Below, piece by piece: positions 1 to 8,505 of a stretch of 64,000 nucleotides of DNA (the first letter of the stretch is position 1; every line of letters begins with the position of its first letter). Below the pieces are notes generated by a model. The model was not told the origin of the DNA and searched no databases. It saw only the letters and a list, made by a program, of their open reading frames with translations. The translations under genes and the position numbers were made by a program. Origin of the DNA: Bradyrhizobium erythrophlei. Lineage in GTDB: Bacteria > Pseudomonadota > Alphaproteobacteria > Rhizobiales > Xanthobacteraceae. The DNA is taken from assembly GCF_900129425.1 (NCBI RefSeq), contig NZ_LT670817.1, positions 434,001-498,000 on the forward strand. The letters are read 5' to 3'.

Positions 1-1
1 C

Positions 2-331
2 GGCGCGGTGTGCTGGCTGAAGAGCAATGTGCCGGCGCGGATCGAGGATAATTGCTGCGTCTCGGGCGTTCGCGGTGCTGGCGTAGTCGAGCCGCGCAAC
101 GGCACGATCGAAACCTCGATCGACCGGTTCGGCGGTGACTACCGCAATTTCGTCCTCAAAAGCAGCGAGGGCGACGAAGCCTGCAAGACAGCCTGCACCG
201 AGGACAATAAATGCCGGGCCTGGACCTATGCGCGGCCGGGCTATGTCGGCAAGGAGGCGCACTGCTTCCTGAAAAAGGAAATCAAGCCGCCGCGGCGCAA
301 GGCCGGGTTCATCTCGGGCGTGGTGCGGTAG
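2..331 (+). CDS. PAN/Apple-domain protein, C-terminal part only
   Basis: The reading frame is open from the first bases of the window, so only the C-terminal ~109 residues are seen. They contain the tail of one PAN-like unit (CWLKSNV..CCVSG) and one nearly complete second unit with the usual spaced cysteines (EACKTACTEDNKCRAWTY, then a Cys before LKKEIKPP). PAN/Apple domains bind protein or carbohydrate ligands and are usually exported; no signal peptide can be judged because the start lies outside. The frame ends at a TAG followed by a palindromic repeat. In related genomes such proteins are often secreted multi-PAN proteins of unknown role, sometimes with a caspase or peptidase domain upstream; which applies here cannot be told from this fragment. 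Confidence 0.75.
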   Translation, partial: GAVCWLKSNVPARIEDNCCVSGVRGAGVVEPRNGTIETSIDRFGGDYRNFVLKSSEGDEACKTACTEDNKCRAWTYARPGYVGKEAHCFLKKEIKPPRRKAGFISGVVR

Positions 332-340
332 CCCCTCCTC

Positions 341-424
341 GCCGTCATTCCGGGATGCGCGAAGCGCAGACCCGGAATCTCGAGATTCCGGGTTCGATGC
401 TTCGCATCGCCCCGGAATGACGGC
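341..424. repeat. Palindromic intergenic repeat
   Basis: GCCGTCATTCCGGG at the left pairs with CCCCGGAATGACGGC at the right, and an inner CCCGGAATCTCGAGATTCCGGG palindrome lies between. This nested palindrome architecture is typical of short interspersed repeats in Bradyrhizobium-type genomes. It lies between the convergent PAN gene and lepB, and its hairpins could also stop transcription. Confidence 0.7.
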
Positions 425-505
425 GGTGCTTGCAAACGGTTTGCGCCGCACCCCGAGGCGGTCCACGCCAGCGAGGCGGAATAACCCGTCGGCAATGATT
501 TCATT

Positions 506-524
506 GCCCGGGAAAAGCCCGGGC
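506..524. terminator. GC hairpin downstream of lepB
   Basis: GCCCGGG-AAAA-GCCCGGGC forms a short strong hairpin about 30 bases after the lepB stop. There is no U-tract on the lepB strand, so it may be a weak terminator, an mRNA 3'-end stabiliser, or part of a repeat. Confidence 0.4.
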
Positions 525-553
525 ATGACGAATTTTGAATGGCTAGTTCTCTC

Positions 554-1327
554 TCAATGCACCGCGGTAAAAAACCGTGCGGGACGGAAGCCGGACAGCC
601 AGGTCCATATCGGGTGACTGCGAATGCCGAGGTCCCACGATCCGACCACGGCATCGGCGCGGCCGACCAGATTGTCGATCGGCAACATCCCGACCCCGCC
701 ATCGCGGACGGGAACGCGGCTGTCGGCCGAGTTGTCGCGGTTGTCGCCCATCACGAACAGATGGCCCGCGGGCACCGTCACTTCAGGGGTGTTGTCGAGC
801 CGGCCATTGTCGCGCAGCTTGAAAATCGCGTGGCTGACGCCATTGGGCAACGTTTCGATGTAGCGATACGCCGGCTCGCCTCCGCCATTGTCGTCTTCGG
901 CTTCGCCGATCCCGTCGGCCTTCAGCGTGGCCGCATGGTCGTTGATGAAGAGCTGGCCCTCGCGCATCTGGATGCGGTCGCCGGGCAGGCCGACCACGCG
1001 CTTGACCCAGGCTTGCGAGCGGTCGCCCGGCCAGCGGAACACCACGACGTCACCGAGCTTCGGGGTTTCGCCGAACACGCGTCCGGTCTCGGGCAGGTTG
1101 ATCTGGATCGGCAGCGAGGCGGTGCCGTAGCCGTAAGGATATTTCGACGCCAGCAGCGCATCGCCAATCAGCAGCGTCGGCTCCATCGAGCCCGACGGCA
1201 CGTAGAACGGCTCGGCGATCGCGCCCTTGGCGAGGAAAACCGCCAGCACGATCGCCACGAGCTGGAGGAATTGCGCGCCCCAGCCATGTGCCTTCTTCGA
1301 GGCTACCATTTGCTTCTCGACGCTCAT
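554..1327 (-). CDS. lepB: Signal peptidase I
   Basis: Membrane-bound Ser/Lys endopeptidase that removes signal peptides from Sec- and Tat-exported proteins (257 residues, usual size). One N-terminal membrane segment spans about residues 17-36. The catalytic serine is S47 in PSGSMEPT, the general-base lysine is K109 in VKRVVGLPGD, and the conserved GDNRDNSADSR box is near the end. The ATG at 1327 is chosen because it overlaps the tldD stop as ATGA, which implies translational coupling; the open frame extends 76 codons further but inside tldD. Alphaproteobacteria often carry a second lepB near rnc-era; this tldD-linked copy may be a paralogue. Confidence 0.95.
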   Translation of the reverse strand: MSVEKQMVASKKAHGWGAQFLQLVAIVLAVFLAKGAIAEPFYVPSGSMEPTLLIGDALLASKYPYGYGTASLPIQINLPETGRVFGETPKLGDVVVFRWPGDRSQAWVKRVVGLPGDRIQMREGQLFINDHAATLKADGIGEAEDDNGGGEPAYRYIETLPNGVSHAIFKLRDNGRLDNTPEVTVPAGHLFVMGDNRDNSADSRVPVRDGGVGMLPIDNLVGRADAVVGSWDLGIRSHPIWTWLSGFRPARFFTAVH

Positions 1328-2745
1328 GAGCCGGTTCCTCCGACAGTAATGCGTTCCATCCGCAGCGTCGGCTGGCCGACGCCGACCGGCACACCCTGGC
1401 CGTTCTTGCCGCAGGTACCGATGCCGGAATCGAGCGCGAGATCGTTGCCGACCATGGTGATCCGATGCAGGTCGGTCGGCCCGTTGCCGATCAGCATCGC
1501 GCCCTTCAGCGGCGGGCCGAGCTTGCCGTTTTCGATCTTGTAGGCCTCCGTGCACTGGAACACGTATTTGCCCGAGGTGATATCGACTTGGCCGCCGCCG
1601 AAATTGGCGGCATAAACGCCGTTCTTGACCGAGGCGAGAATTTCAGCCGGATCGCGCTCCCCCGCCAGCATGTAGGTGTTGGTCATGCGCGGCATCGGCA
1701 CGTGGGCATAGCCCTGACGGCGGCCGTTGCCGGTCGGCTTCATGTTCATCAGCCGGGCGTTCTGGCGGTCCTGCATGTAGCCGACCAGGATGCCGTCCTC
1801 GATCAGCACGGTGCGGTTGGTCGGCGTGCCCTCGTCGTCGATCGACAATGACCCGCGACGCGAGGCAATGGTGCCGTCGTCGACCACGGTGACGCCCTTG
1901 GCCGCGACCTGCTGGCCCATCAGGCCGGCAAAGGCGGACGTCTGCTTGCGATTGAAGTCGCCCTCGAGCCCGTGGCCGACGGCTTCATGCAGCATCACGC
2001 CGGGCCAGCCGGCCCCCAGCACCACGTCCATTTCGCCGGCCGGAGCCGGGACCGATTCGAGATTGACCAGCGCCTCGCGGATCGCGCCGTCGGCGGCTTC
2101 GCGCCAGGCCTTGGTTTCGATGAAGCGCGCGTAACCTTCGCGGCCGCCATAGCCTTTGCTGCCGCTTTCCTGCCGGTCGCCTTGCCCTGCGACCACGGAA
2201 ATATTGACCCGCACCAGCGGACGGATGTCGCGATAGTTCTCGCCGTCGGGCCGGAGGATTTCCACCACCTGCCAGGTCGCGCCCAGACTCACGGTGACTT
2301 GCCGCACCCGCGGGTCCTTGTCGCGGACATAGGCATCGATCTCGGCCAGCAGTTTGACCTTGCTTTCGAAGCCCGGCGCATCCAGCGGATTTTCGTCGCC
2401 ATAGAGCCGCACATTGGAATGCGGCGGCGCCGCCGCGAAATTCCCGCTATAGCCGCCGCGGACCGCATGCACCGCGTCGGCGGCGCGAATCAGCGCCGGC
2501 AAAGAGACGTCGGAGGAATGCGCATAGCCGACCGCGTCGTCCTTGACGGCGCGCAGCCCGAATCCCTGCGAGGTGTCGTAGGTGGCTTGCTTGAGCCGGC
2601 CATTGTCGAACATCAGCGCTTCGGTCTGACCGTATTCCAGGAACAACTCGCCGTCGTCGGCGCCCTCCAGCCCGCGCGCGACCTGATGGCGCACGGAATC
2701 GCGGTCGAGGTTGGCGCGGTCGAGCAGGGAGGTGGTGGGGGTCAT
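1324..2745 (-). CDS. tldD: Metalloprotease TldD
   Basis: TldD, the partner of TldE/PmbA in a cytosolic zinc metalloprotease complex that degrades unfolded peptides, matures some modified peptides and affects CcdA turnover and gyrase-inhibitor sensitivity in enterobacteria. 473 residues, the normal length. The zinc-binding HExxxH signature is visible as LHEAVGHGLEGD in the middle of the protein, followed by the conserved RRGSLSIDDEGTPT segment and GKNGQGVPVGVGQPTLR near the C-terminus. It is the first gene of a two-gene unit with lepB (4-base overlap). pmbA is not in the window. Confidence 0.96.
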   Translation of the reverse strand: MTPTTSLLDRANLDRDSVRHQVARGLEGADDGELFLEYGQTEALMFDNGRLKQATYDTSQGFGLRAVKDDAVGYAHSSDVSLPALIRAADAVHAVRGGYSGNFAAAPPHSNVRLYGDENPLDAPGFESKVKLLAEIDAYVRDKDPRVRQVTVSLGATWQVVEILRPDGENYRDIRPLVRVNISVVAGQGDRQESGSKGYGGREGYARFIETKAWREAADGAIREALVNLESVPAPAGEMDVVLGAGWPGVMLHEAVGHGLEGDFNRKQTSAFAGLMGQQVAAKGVTVVDDGTIASRRGSLSIDDEGTPTNRTVLIEDGILVGYMQDRQNARLMNMKPTGNGRRQGYAHVPMPRMTNTYMLAGERDPAEILASVKNGVYAANFGGGQVDITSGKYVFQCTEAYKIENGKLGPPLKGAMLIGNGPTDLHRITMVGNDLALDSGIGTCGKNGQGVPVGVGQPTLRMERITVGGTGS

Positions 2746-2998
2746 GGGCCTATTCCGTTGAGTGTAACGATGGCTGCAAGATAGTCTTTCGCGGCCGCCG
2801 TTGCGAGGGGGGGCGGCGCAGGCCCGATTGCCGCATCGAGGACAGGGCGTAGCAGATATTATTGAAGCCGATAAATTATGTCCTGTTTGTAATCAGCCGG
2901 GCCGCGCCCAGCGGCCGTCGCGTGGCCGAACCTCCGATGGTCGAAATGCCCGGCGAACCCATGCTGCACCAAGCCCAGAATGATGCTAGGTTTTTGCC

Positions 2999-3223
2999 AT
3001 GAACTACCAGCACATCATTTCCATCGAGCCGGGCAAGCGTGGCGGCCGTCCTTGCATTCGTCACGTGCGGATTGCGGTCGCGGACGTGCTCGGTTGGCTC
3101 GCCGCCGGCCAGACCTATCAGCAGATCCTCGACGACTTTCCCGAATTGACCGAGGACGACATCCGGGCCTGCCTGGCCTATGCCGCCGACCGTGAAAGGC
3201 GCCTTATCACCGCCGCGACATGA
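2999..3223 (+). CDS. DUF433 antitoxin-like protein
   Basis: 74-residue protein of the DUF433 family: a small winged-helix-like fold with the typical GxPxI..TRI-like stretch (here GGRPCIRHVRIAVADVLGW) and the PELTEDDIRACLAYA end. Such proteins are usually the antitoxin partner of a PIN-like DUF5615 toxin encoded immediately downstream. Here the stop overlaps the start of the toxin frame as ATGA, the expected arrangement, but the toxin frame is broken. The antitoxin itself appears intact. Confidence 0.85.
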   Translation: MNYQHIISIEPGKRGGRPCIRHVRIAVADVLGWLAAGQTYQQILDDFPELTEDDIRACLAYAADRERRLITAAT

Positions 3224-3553
3224 AGCTCTTGCTTCGACCAGAATCTCGGCTTCAGGCTCTGCCGGAATAATTGCTGATCTTTTCCCGGAATCGAATCACG
3301 TTCGGCTTTGGGCTTATCGGAAGTTGGCGATCGGATTCTTTGGGACTACGCAAAGGCAAACGGATTTACGATCGTATCCCAGGATGTCGATTTCGCCGAA
3401 ATGGCGGTCCTGTCGGGCTCGCCGCCCAAGATGATCTGGTTGCGCGCCGGAAACCAATCAACGGCGGCCGCTTCAACGTTGATCCGGTGACATGCCGATC
3501 TTATCGTGGCGTTCGGCCACGACGATGACACGGCGTGTCTGGAGATCTACTAA
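3220..3553 (+). pseudogene. Decayed PIN-like (DUF5615) toxin
   Basis: Starts with an ATG overlapping the DUF433 stop. The three frames together spell a DUF5615-type protein: MKLLL in frame 1, then DQNLGFRLCRN in the next frame after an apparent frameshift, then an internal stop, LSEVGDRILWDYAKANGF and TIVSQDVDFAEMAVL, KMIWLRAGNQST, a TGA, and finally HADLIVAFGHDDDTACLEIY in another phase. At least three lesions are needed to restore it, so it cannot make a functional RNase. The last codon is followed at once by the MITE-like repeat, whose first bases contribute the final TAA. Confidence 0.75.
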
Positions 3554-3762
3554 AGCGTGATGAGATGAGGTTAGATTGAGCTAGGACGCAGCGGAAACTT
3601 TACCTCTCCCGCGGGGAGAGGTCGGCGCGTAGCGCCGGGTGAGGGGTTACGGTCTATCGTTGGTGCAGCACCCCCTCACCCGATTTGCTGCGCAAATCGA
3701 CCTCTCCCCGCTGGGGAGAGGTGAAGGGCACACCGATTCAAATTAAAACCATCTTGCTCTAG
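3550..3762. repeat. MITE-like repeat, copy A
   Basis: About 213 bases beginning CTAAAGCG and ending TTGCTCTAG, containing CTCTCCCCGC/GGGGAGAGG hairpins around GGTCGGCGCGTAGCGCCGGGTGAGG and ATTTGCTGCGCAAAT palindromes. A second copy in inverted orientation lies at 17288-17528. The ends CTAAAGC and GCTCTAG form imperfect terminal inverted repeats. No protein is encoded. It abuts the stop codon of the broken toxin gene. Confidence 0.85.
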
Positions 3763-3771
3763 TCTGCCGCC

Positions 3772-4332
3772 TCACGGCAGCTGGTCATAGCCCTCGCCGA
3801 GTCCGTTCAGGCTCAGCGGAAACCCGATCCCCTCTTCCGGGGTCTCGAAGATGATAAACGTCGCGGTCTTGGCGGTGCGCAGCTGGCCAAGGAGCTTGTC
3901 GTCCATCACAACTTCGGCAACGCAGCCATTGGGCAAGCACCTGACAAAACCGGCGCGGCCGACGTCGACATTGTCGAGCTTCAAGCCGAGTCCGGAGGGC
4001 AGCAGCACGCCGAGCGGTGCCACCACCCGCATCAGCTTGCTCTTCTGATCGGCGGTTTTCAGCACGATGACGGTCAGGCCGGCATTGGAGCGGTCTTCCG
4101 CGACCACGCTCTGGATCAGCGCGCATTGCTCCGCTTGCGCCCCGGGCGGGGTGTCGCAGCGGATCTGCCAGTCGCCATGGACCGACCGCACCGCGCCTTG
4201 CGCATGGGCAGAAGCGGTCAGGCCGAGCAGCAAAGCGGTGGCGAGAACGCCGCCCAACAGGCGGCTGAAACGGACGGCAAATCGATGGCCGCGGCGTGCA
4301 GCGCGTCTCGCCTGGTCTTTCGAAAGCCCCAT
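3772..4332 (-). CDS. Invasion-associated locus B (IalB)-family protein
   Basis: 186 residues from the ATG at 4332 (MGLSKDQ). An N-terminal basic stretch is followed by a hydrophobic segment ending ASAHAQG, a signal peptide, so the mature protein should be periplasmic. The mature part starts SVHGDWQIRCDTPPGAQAEQC and keeps two cysteine pairs (RC..QC and RCLPNGC), typical of IalB-like proteins. The family is named after a Bartonella erythrocyte-invasion factor but is widespread in free-living rhizobiales, where its role is unknown. It is divergent from the cox operon, a placement common in this group. Confidence 0.85.
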   Translation of the reverse strand: MGLSKDQARRAARRGHRFAVRFSRLLGGVLATALLLGLTASAHAQGAVRSVHGDWQIRCDTPPGAQAEQCALIQSVVAEDRSNAGLTVIVLKTADQKSKLMRVVAPLGVLLPSGLGLKLDNVDVGRAGFVRCLPNGCVAEVVMDDKLLGQLRTAKTATFIIFETPEEGIGFPLSLNGLGEGYDQLP

Positions 4333-4770
4333 CCGGGTCGATCCCCTGATATTTTCCTCGAGATGATGTCGGTCCGAAATGTGGACTGATACCGCAATGA
4401 CGGCGCCTTGAAGGCGAGACTGCGCCGGGATGGGCCGCTCCCGAGTTTGCGAATCACGCCCCTCGGAAACACCCCGCCTGTGCCTACAACGGGCAATCCG
4501 CCTGTCAAGCGGCGCAGGGGTGCAAAAATAGCGCTTCGGCCTGATTTCACGGGAAAATGTGGCAGCCGGCGAATAGCCGCTGGCGCATCGCTCCACCGCT
4601 TACTACTGCATTGCGAGAGGCTAAGAATTATGGTTTGAGAGGCTGGATTTCGACGCGTTCTAACGATCCGGCCCGAATACATCCCAGGCCGTTTGTCAGG
4701 GGGCGGATCGTGCAGCATGTCCCGCCATCCGGCGGAATGCTTTGGGTTCTATCAAGGGAGCGCGAACGGC
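4333..4770. other. Divergent intergenic region before coxB
   Basis: About 440 bases between the divergent IalB and coxB genes; no convincing gene. It should hold the promoters of both. The only clear signal is a ribosome binding site AAGGGAG at 4754-4760, ten bases before the coxB ATG at 4771. Confidence 0.5.
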
Positions 4771-5613
4771 ATGAAGATGTCGAAGGGCCAGACGGGCCGG
4801 CGGTTGTTGGGTTTGGCGGTGGCCGGCGTTGCGCTGCTGGCCGGCGGGGCAGCTGTTGCCCAAGAAGTGGGGCAGCCGGGACCGTGGAAATTCAACCTTC
4901 AGGCTTCGGCCACGCCGGTGATGGAGGACATCGCCTGGTTCCACAACTGGCTGCTCATTATCATCACGGTGATCACGCTGTTCGTTCTCGCGCTGCTGGT
5001 CACGGTGGTCGTGAAGTTCAACGCCAGATCCAACCCGGTCCCCTCGCGGACCACCCACAACACCCTGATCGAAGTGGCCTGGACCCTGATTCCGGTGCTG
5101 ATCCTGGTCGGCATCGCGGTGCCGTCGTTCCGGCTCTTGTTTCAGGAGCTCGACATTCCCAAGGCCGATCTGACGGTGAAGGCGACCGGCAAGCAGTGGT
5201 ACTGGAGCTACGCCTATCCGGACAACGGCAAATTCGAATTCGATTCGCTGCTGGCCCAGGACAAGCAGCCGCGGCTGCTCGGCGTCGACAACGAACTGGT
5301 AGTGCCGGTGAACAAGGTTGTGCGGGTGCAGGTCACCGGCGCCGACGTCATCCATTCCTTCGCGGTACCGGCGTTCGGCGTCAAGATCGACGCGATTCCC
5401 GGCCGACTCAACGAAACCTGGTTCAAGGCCACCAAGACCGGCGTGTTCTACGGCCAGTGCTCGGAACTGTGCGGCAGGGATCACGCCTTCATGCCGATCG
5501 CGGTGCGGGTGGTGAGCGATCAGGAGTTCACGGCCTGGGTTGAGACCGCGAAGAAGAAATTTGCTTCCGCCCCGGCGAATTCCTACGCCTCGGCGGCCGA
5601 AGCGGCGCAGTAG
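4771..5613 (+). CDS. coxB: Cytochrome c oxidase subunit II (aa3-type)
   Basis: Subunit II accepts electrons from cytochrome c through the dinuclear CuA centre. 280 residues from the ATG at 4771, preceded by AAGGGAG; an upstream in-frame start exists but lacks a ribosome site. A signal peptide (to about AAVAQE) and two membrane helices (about residues 50-75 and 90-115) precede the periplasmic cupredoxin domain. CuA ligands are visible: H195 in VIHSFAVP, and C230, C234, H238 and M241 in the QCSELCGRDHAFM box. KQWYWSYAY is the aromatic electron-entry patch. First gene of the cox operon. Confidence 0.97.
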   Translation: MKMSKGQTGRRLLGLAVAGVALLAGGAAVAQEVGQPGPWKFNLQASATPVMEDIAWFHNWLLIIITVITLFVLALLVTVVVKFNARSNPVPSRTTHNTLIEVAWTLIPVLILVGIAVPSFRLLFQELDIPKADLTVKATGKQWYWSYAYPDNGKFEFDSLLAQDKQPRLLGVDNELVVPVNKVVRVQVTGADVIHSFAVPAFGVKIDAIPGRLNETWFKATKTGVFYGQCSELCGRDHAFMPIAVRVVSDQEFTAWVETAKKKFASAPANSYASAAEAAQ

Positions 5614-5697
5614 GCCAAAAGCCTCCAGCGCTTCGATCAAGGGACAAGGGCGACGGGACCGCGAGGTCCACAAGGGACTGCAAGGCAGGATTTGAAA

Positions 5698-7329
5698 ATG
5701 GCAACAGCGACACCGGCTCATACCGATCATGGCCACGACCACGCGCATGACGATCACGCACACGCCCACCCGACCGGCTGGCGGCGTTACGTCTATTCGA
5801 CCAACCACAAGGACATCGGCACGATGTACCTGGTGTTTGCGATCATCGCGGGGCTCATCGGCGGCTTGATGTCGATGGCGATCCGGGCGGAACTGATGTT
5901 TCCCGGCGTGCAGATTTTCCACCAGACTCACGAATACAACGTGTTTGTGACCGCGCACGGCCTGATCATGATCTTCTTCATGGTGATGCCGGCGATGATC
6001 GGCGGGTTCGGCAACTGGATGGTGCCGCTGATGATCGGCGCGCCAGACATGGCGTTCCCGCGCATGAACAACATCTCGTTCTGGCTGCTGCCGGTCGCGT
6101 TCGCCCTGCTGATCATTTCGACCTTCGTCGAGGGCGAGCCGGGCTCCAGCGGCGCCGGAACGGGCTGGACGCTTTATGCGCCGCTGTCGACGTCCGGTCA
6201 TCCCGGACCGGCGGTCGATTTCGTCATCCTGGCGCTGCATCTGGCCGGCGCCTCGTCGATTCTGGGCGCCATCAATTTCATCACCACGATCTTCAACATG
6301 CGCGCGCCTGGCATGACCCTGCACAAGATGCCGCTGTTCGTATGGTCGATCCTGGTCACGGTGTTCCTGCTGCTGCTGGCGCTGCCGGTGCTCGCCGGCG
6401 CCCTCACCATGCTGCTCACCGACCGCAATTTCGGCACCACGTTCTTCTCCGCCGACGGCGGCGGCGACCCCGTGCTGTTCCAGCATCTGTTCTGGTTCTT
6501 CGGCCACCCCGAAGTCTACATCCTGATCCTGCCGGGTTTCGGCATGATCAGCCAGATCATCTCGACGTTCTCGAAGAAGCCGGTGTTCGGCTATCTCGGC
6601 ATGGCCTACGCGATGGTGGCGATCGGCGGCATCGGCTTCGTGGTGTGGGCGCACCACATGTACACCGTCGGCATGTCGTCGGCGACGCAGGCCTATTTCG
6701 TCGCCGCCACGATGGTGATCGCGGTGCCTACGGGGGTGAAGATATTCTCCTGGATCGCCACGATGTGGGGCGGCTCGATCGAGTTCAAGACCCCGATGCT
6801 GTGGGCGGTCGGCTTCATCTTCCTGTTCACCGTGGGCGGCGTCACCGGCGTGGTGCTGGCCAACGCGGGCGTCGATCGCGTGCTTCAGGAAACCTACTAC
6901 GTCATCGCGCACTTCCATTATGTGATGGGCGTCGCCGCGGTGTTCGCGATCTTCGCCGGCTGGTACTACTGGTTCCCGAAAATGTCCGGCTACATGTACA
7001 ACGAGACCATCGGCAAGCTGCACTTCTGGGTGATGTTCATCGGGGTCAACATCCTGTTTTTCCCGCAGCATTTTCTGGGGCTGCAAGGCATGATGCGGCG
7101 CTCGGTCGACTATCCCGATGCGTTCGCCGGCTGGAACGTGGTGTCGTCGGTCGGGGCATACGTCTCCGGGTTTGGCGTCCTGATCTTCATCTACGGCGTG
7201 ATCGATGCGTTCATGCGCAAGCAGCAGGCCGCCGACAATCCGTGGGGCGTCGGCGCCACCACGCTGGAATGGACGCTGCCGTCGCCGCCGCCGTTCCATC
7301 AGTTCGAAGTGCTGCCGCGCGTGCAGTAA
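5698..7329 (+). CDS. coxA: Cytochrome c oxidase subunit I (aa3-type)
   Basis: Catalytic heme-copper subunit that reduces O2 and pumps protons. 543 residues from the ATG at 5698, with AGGCAGGA just upstream. A His-rich N-terminus (HTDHGHDHAHDDHAHAH) is followed by twelve membrane helices. Signatures: GFGNWMVPLMIGAPDMAFPR with the D-channel, WFFGHPEVYILILPGFG with the CuB histidine and the cross-linked tyrosine, VWAHHMY with the two other CuB ligands, and HFHYVMG binding hemes a and a3. Follows coxB by 84 bases in the same operon. Confidence 0.98.
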   Translation: MATATPAHTDHGHDHAHDDHAHAHPTGWRRYVYSTNHKDIGTMYLVFAIIAGLIGGLMSMAIRAELMFPGVQIFHQTHEYNVFVTAHGLIMIFFMVMPAMIGGFGNWMVPLMIGAPDMAFPRMNNISFWLLPVAFALLIISTFVEGEPGSSGAGTGWTLYAPLSTSGHPGPAVDFVILALHLAGASSILGAINFITTIFNMRAPGMTLHKMPLFVWSILVTVFLLLLALPVLAGALTMLLTDRNFGTTFFSADGGGDPVLFQHLFWFFGHPEVYILILPGFGMISQIISTFSKKPVFGYLGMAYAMVAIGGIGFVVWAHHMYTVGMSSATQAYFVAATMVIAVPTGVKIFSWIATMWGGSIEFKTPMLWAVGFIFLFTVGGVTGVVLANAGVDRVLQETYYVIAHFHYVMGVAAVFAIFAGWYYWFPKMSGYMYNETIGKLHFWVMFIGVNILFFPQHFLGLQGMMRRSVDYPDAFAGWNVVSSVGAYVSGFGVLIFIYGVIDAFMRKQQAADNPWGVGATTLEWTLPSPPPFHQFEVLPRVQ

Positions 7330-7336
7330 TGCGAAT

Positions 7337-7361
7337 GCGCGGCGCGCCAAACGCGCCGCGC
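7337..7361 (+). terminator. Hairpin between coxA and ctaB
   Basis: GCGCGGCGCG-CCAAA-CGCGCCGCGC forms a very stable stem right after the coxA stop, without a U-tract. In the middle of an operon it more likely acts as partial terminator or mRNA-processing/stability element lowering assembly-gene expression relative to coxA. Confidence 0.5.
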
Positions 7362-7383
7362 GCCTAACAAAGCGAGAGCTGTC

Positions 7384-8322
7384 TTGTCGGTTATCGATCA
7401 CAACGCCATCGAGCTGTCGCCCCGGATTTCCGAGGCCGCTCCTGCCGACTACATCGCGCTGCTGAAACCGCGGGTGATGTCGCTGGTGATCTTCACCGCG
7501 CTGGTCGGCCTCGTGATCGCGCCGGGACACGTCCATCCGGTGATGGCGTTCACCTCGATCCTGTGCATCGCGGTCGGCGCCGGCGCCTCAGGCGCGCTCA
7601 ACATGTGGTACGAGAGCGACATCGACGCGTTGATGTCGCGCACCGCCAACCGGCCGATCCCGCGCGGACGTATCACCCGGCCGGAAGCGCTGACGTTCGG
7701 CATGACGCTGGCATTTTTCTCGGTGATGACGCTCGGTGTCCTGGTCAACTGGTTCGCCGGCGGCCTGCTCGCCTTTACGATCTTCTTCTACGTCGTGATC
7801 TACACCATCGCGCTGAAGCGCTGGACCGCGCAGAACATCGTGATCGGAGGCGCCGCCGGCGCGCTGCCCCCTGTCGTGGCGTGGGCGGCGGCGACCGGTT
7901 CGCTGTCGGTCGAACCGCTGCTGCTGTTCCTGATCATCTTCTTCTGGACCCCGCCGCATTTCTGGGCGCTGGCGCTGTTCCGCAGCGACGACTATGCCCG
8001 CGCCGGGGTGCCGATGCTGCCCGTGGTTGCCGGTCCCGACGCCACCCGGCTGCAGATCCTGCTTTATACGGTGGTGCTGGTCGCGGTTGCGTTTGCGCCG
8101 TGGCCGCTGGGCTATTTCGACGCGGTCTATGGCGTGACCTCGCTGGTGCTCGGCGCCGGCATGCTGGCGCTCGCGATCAACGTGTACCGGCGCCGCCGGG
8201 GCAGTGCAGCCCTGCGCGCGACGCGAAAGCTGTTCGCGTTCTCGATCTTCTATCTGTTCGCGCTGTTCGCGACCTTGCTGCTCGAGGTCGTCGCCCATGC
8301 CGCCGCCCCCTCGATCTGGTAG
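7384..8322 (+). CDS. ctaB: Heme O synthase (protoheme IX farnesyltransferase)
   Basis: UbiA-family integral membrane prenyltransferase that adds a farnesyl group to heme B giving heme O, the precursor of the heme A used by CoxA (and of heme O for bo3 oxidases). 312 residues; the TTG at 7384 is the best start, giving SVIDHNAIELSPRISEAAPADYIALLKPRVM. The first Asp-rich motif is NMWYESDIDALMSRTANRP and the second is FRSDDYARAGVPMLP after WTPPHFWALALF. About eight to nine membrane helices. Lies between coxA and the coxF/ctaG pair. Confidence 0.95.
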   Translation: MSVIDHNAIELSPRISEAAPADYIALLKPRVMSLVIFTALVGLVIAPGHVHPVMAFTSILCIAVGAGASGALNMWYESDIDALMSRTANRPIPRGRITRPEALTFGMTLAFFSVMTLGVLVNWFAGGLLAFTIFFYVVIYTIALKRWTAQNIVIGGAAGALPPVVAWAAATGSLSVEPLLLFLIIFFWTPPHFWALALFRSDDYARAGVPMLPVVAGPDATRLQILLYTVVLVAVAFAPWPLGYFDAVYGVTSLVLGAGMLALAINVYRRRRGSAALRATRKLFAFSIFYLFALFATLLLEVVAHAAAPSIW

Positions 8323-8340
8323 GAGGCGCATGGCGAGGCG

Positions 8341-8505
8341 ATGAACAACAAGCAAGTGCCGAATGGAATCATCCTCACCGAGGCGCAGAAGAAAAGCCGC
8401 CGCCAGCGTTCGATCGCGATCGCGCTGGCGCTCGGCGTCCTGGTCGTGCTGTTTTTCGCCGTCACCATCGTCAGGGGACCGGCCGTGCTAGTGCGGCCAA
8501 TGTGA
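8341..8505 (+). CDS. coxF: Small CoxF-like membrane protein
   Basis: 54 residues, one membrane segment (about residues 25-43) after a basic stretch EAQKKSRRQRS, ending in the motif-like tail LVRPM. Small proteins of this type sit between ctaB and ctaG in rhizobial cox operons and are called CoxF; their role in oxidase assembly is not established. Start ATG at 8341 is 18 bases after ctaB, and its TGA overlaps the ctaG ATG by one base (TGATG), so the two are probably translationally coupled. The symbol is given by position and features, not by a search. Confidence 0.75.
   Translation: MNNKQVPNGIILTEAQKKSRRQRSIAIALALGVLVVLFFAVTIVRGPAVLVRPM

Noticed and set aside
4696..7536. Very long minus-strand open frame (946 codons) across coxB and coxA
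   Set aside because: It is antisense to two unmistakable genes, its product is extremely rich in Arg, His, Asp and Gln as expected of a shadow frame in high-GC DNA, and no domain is visible.
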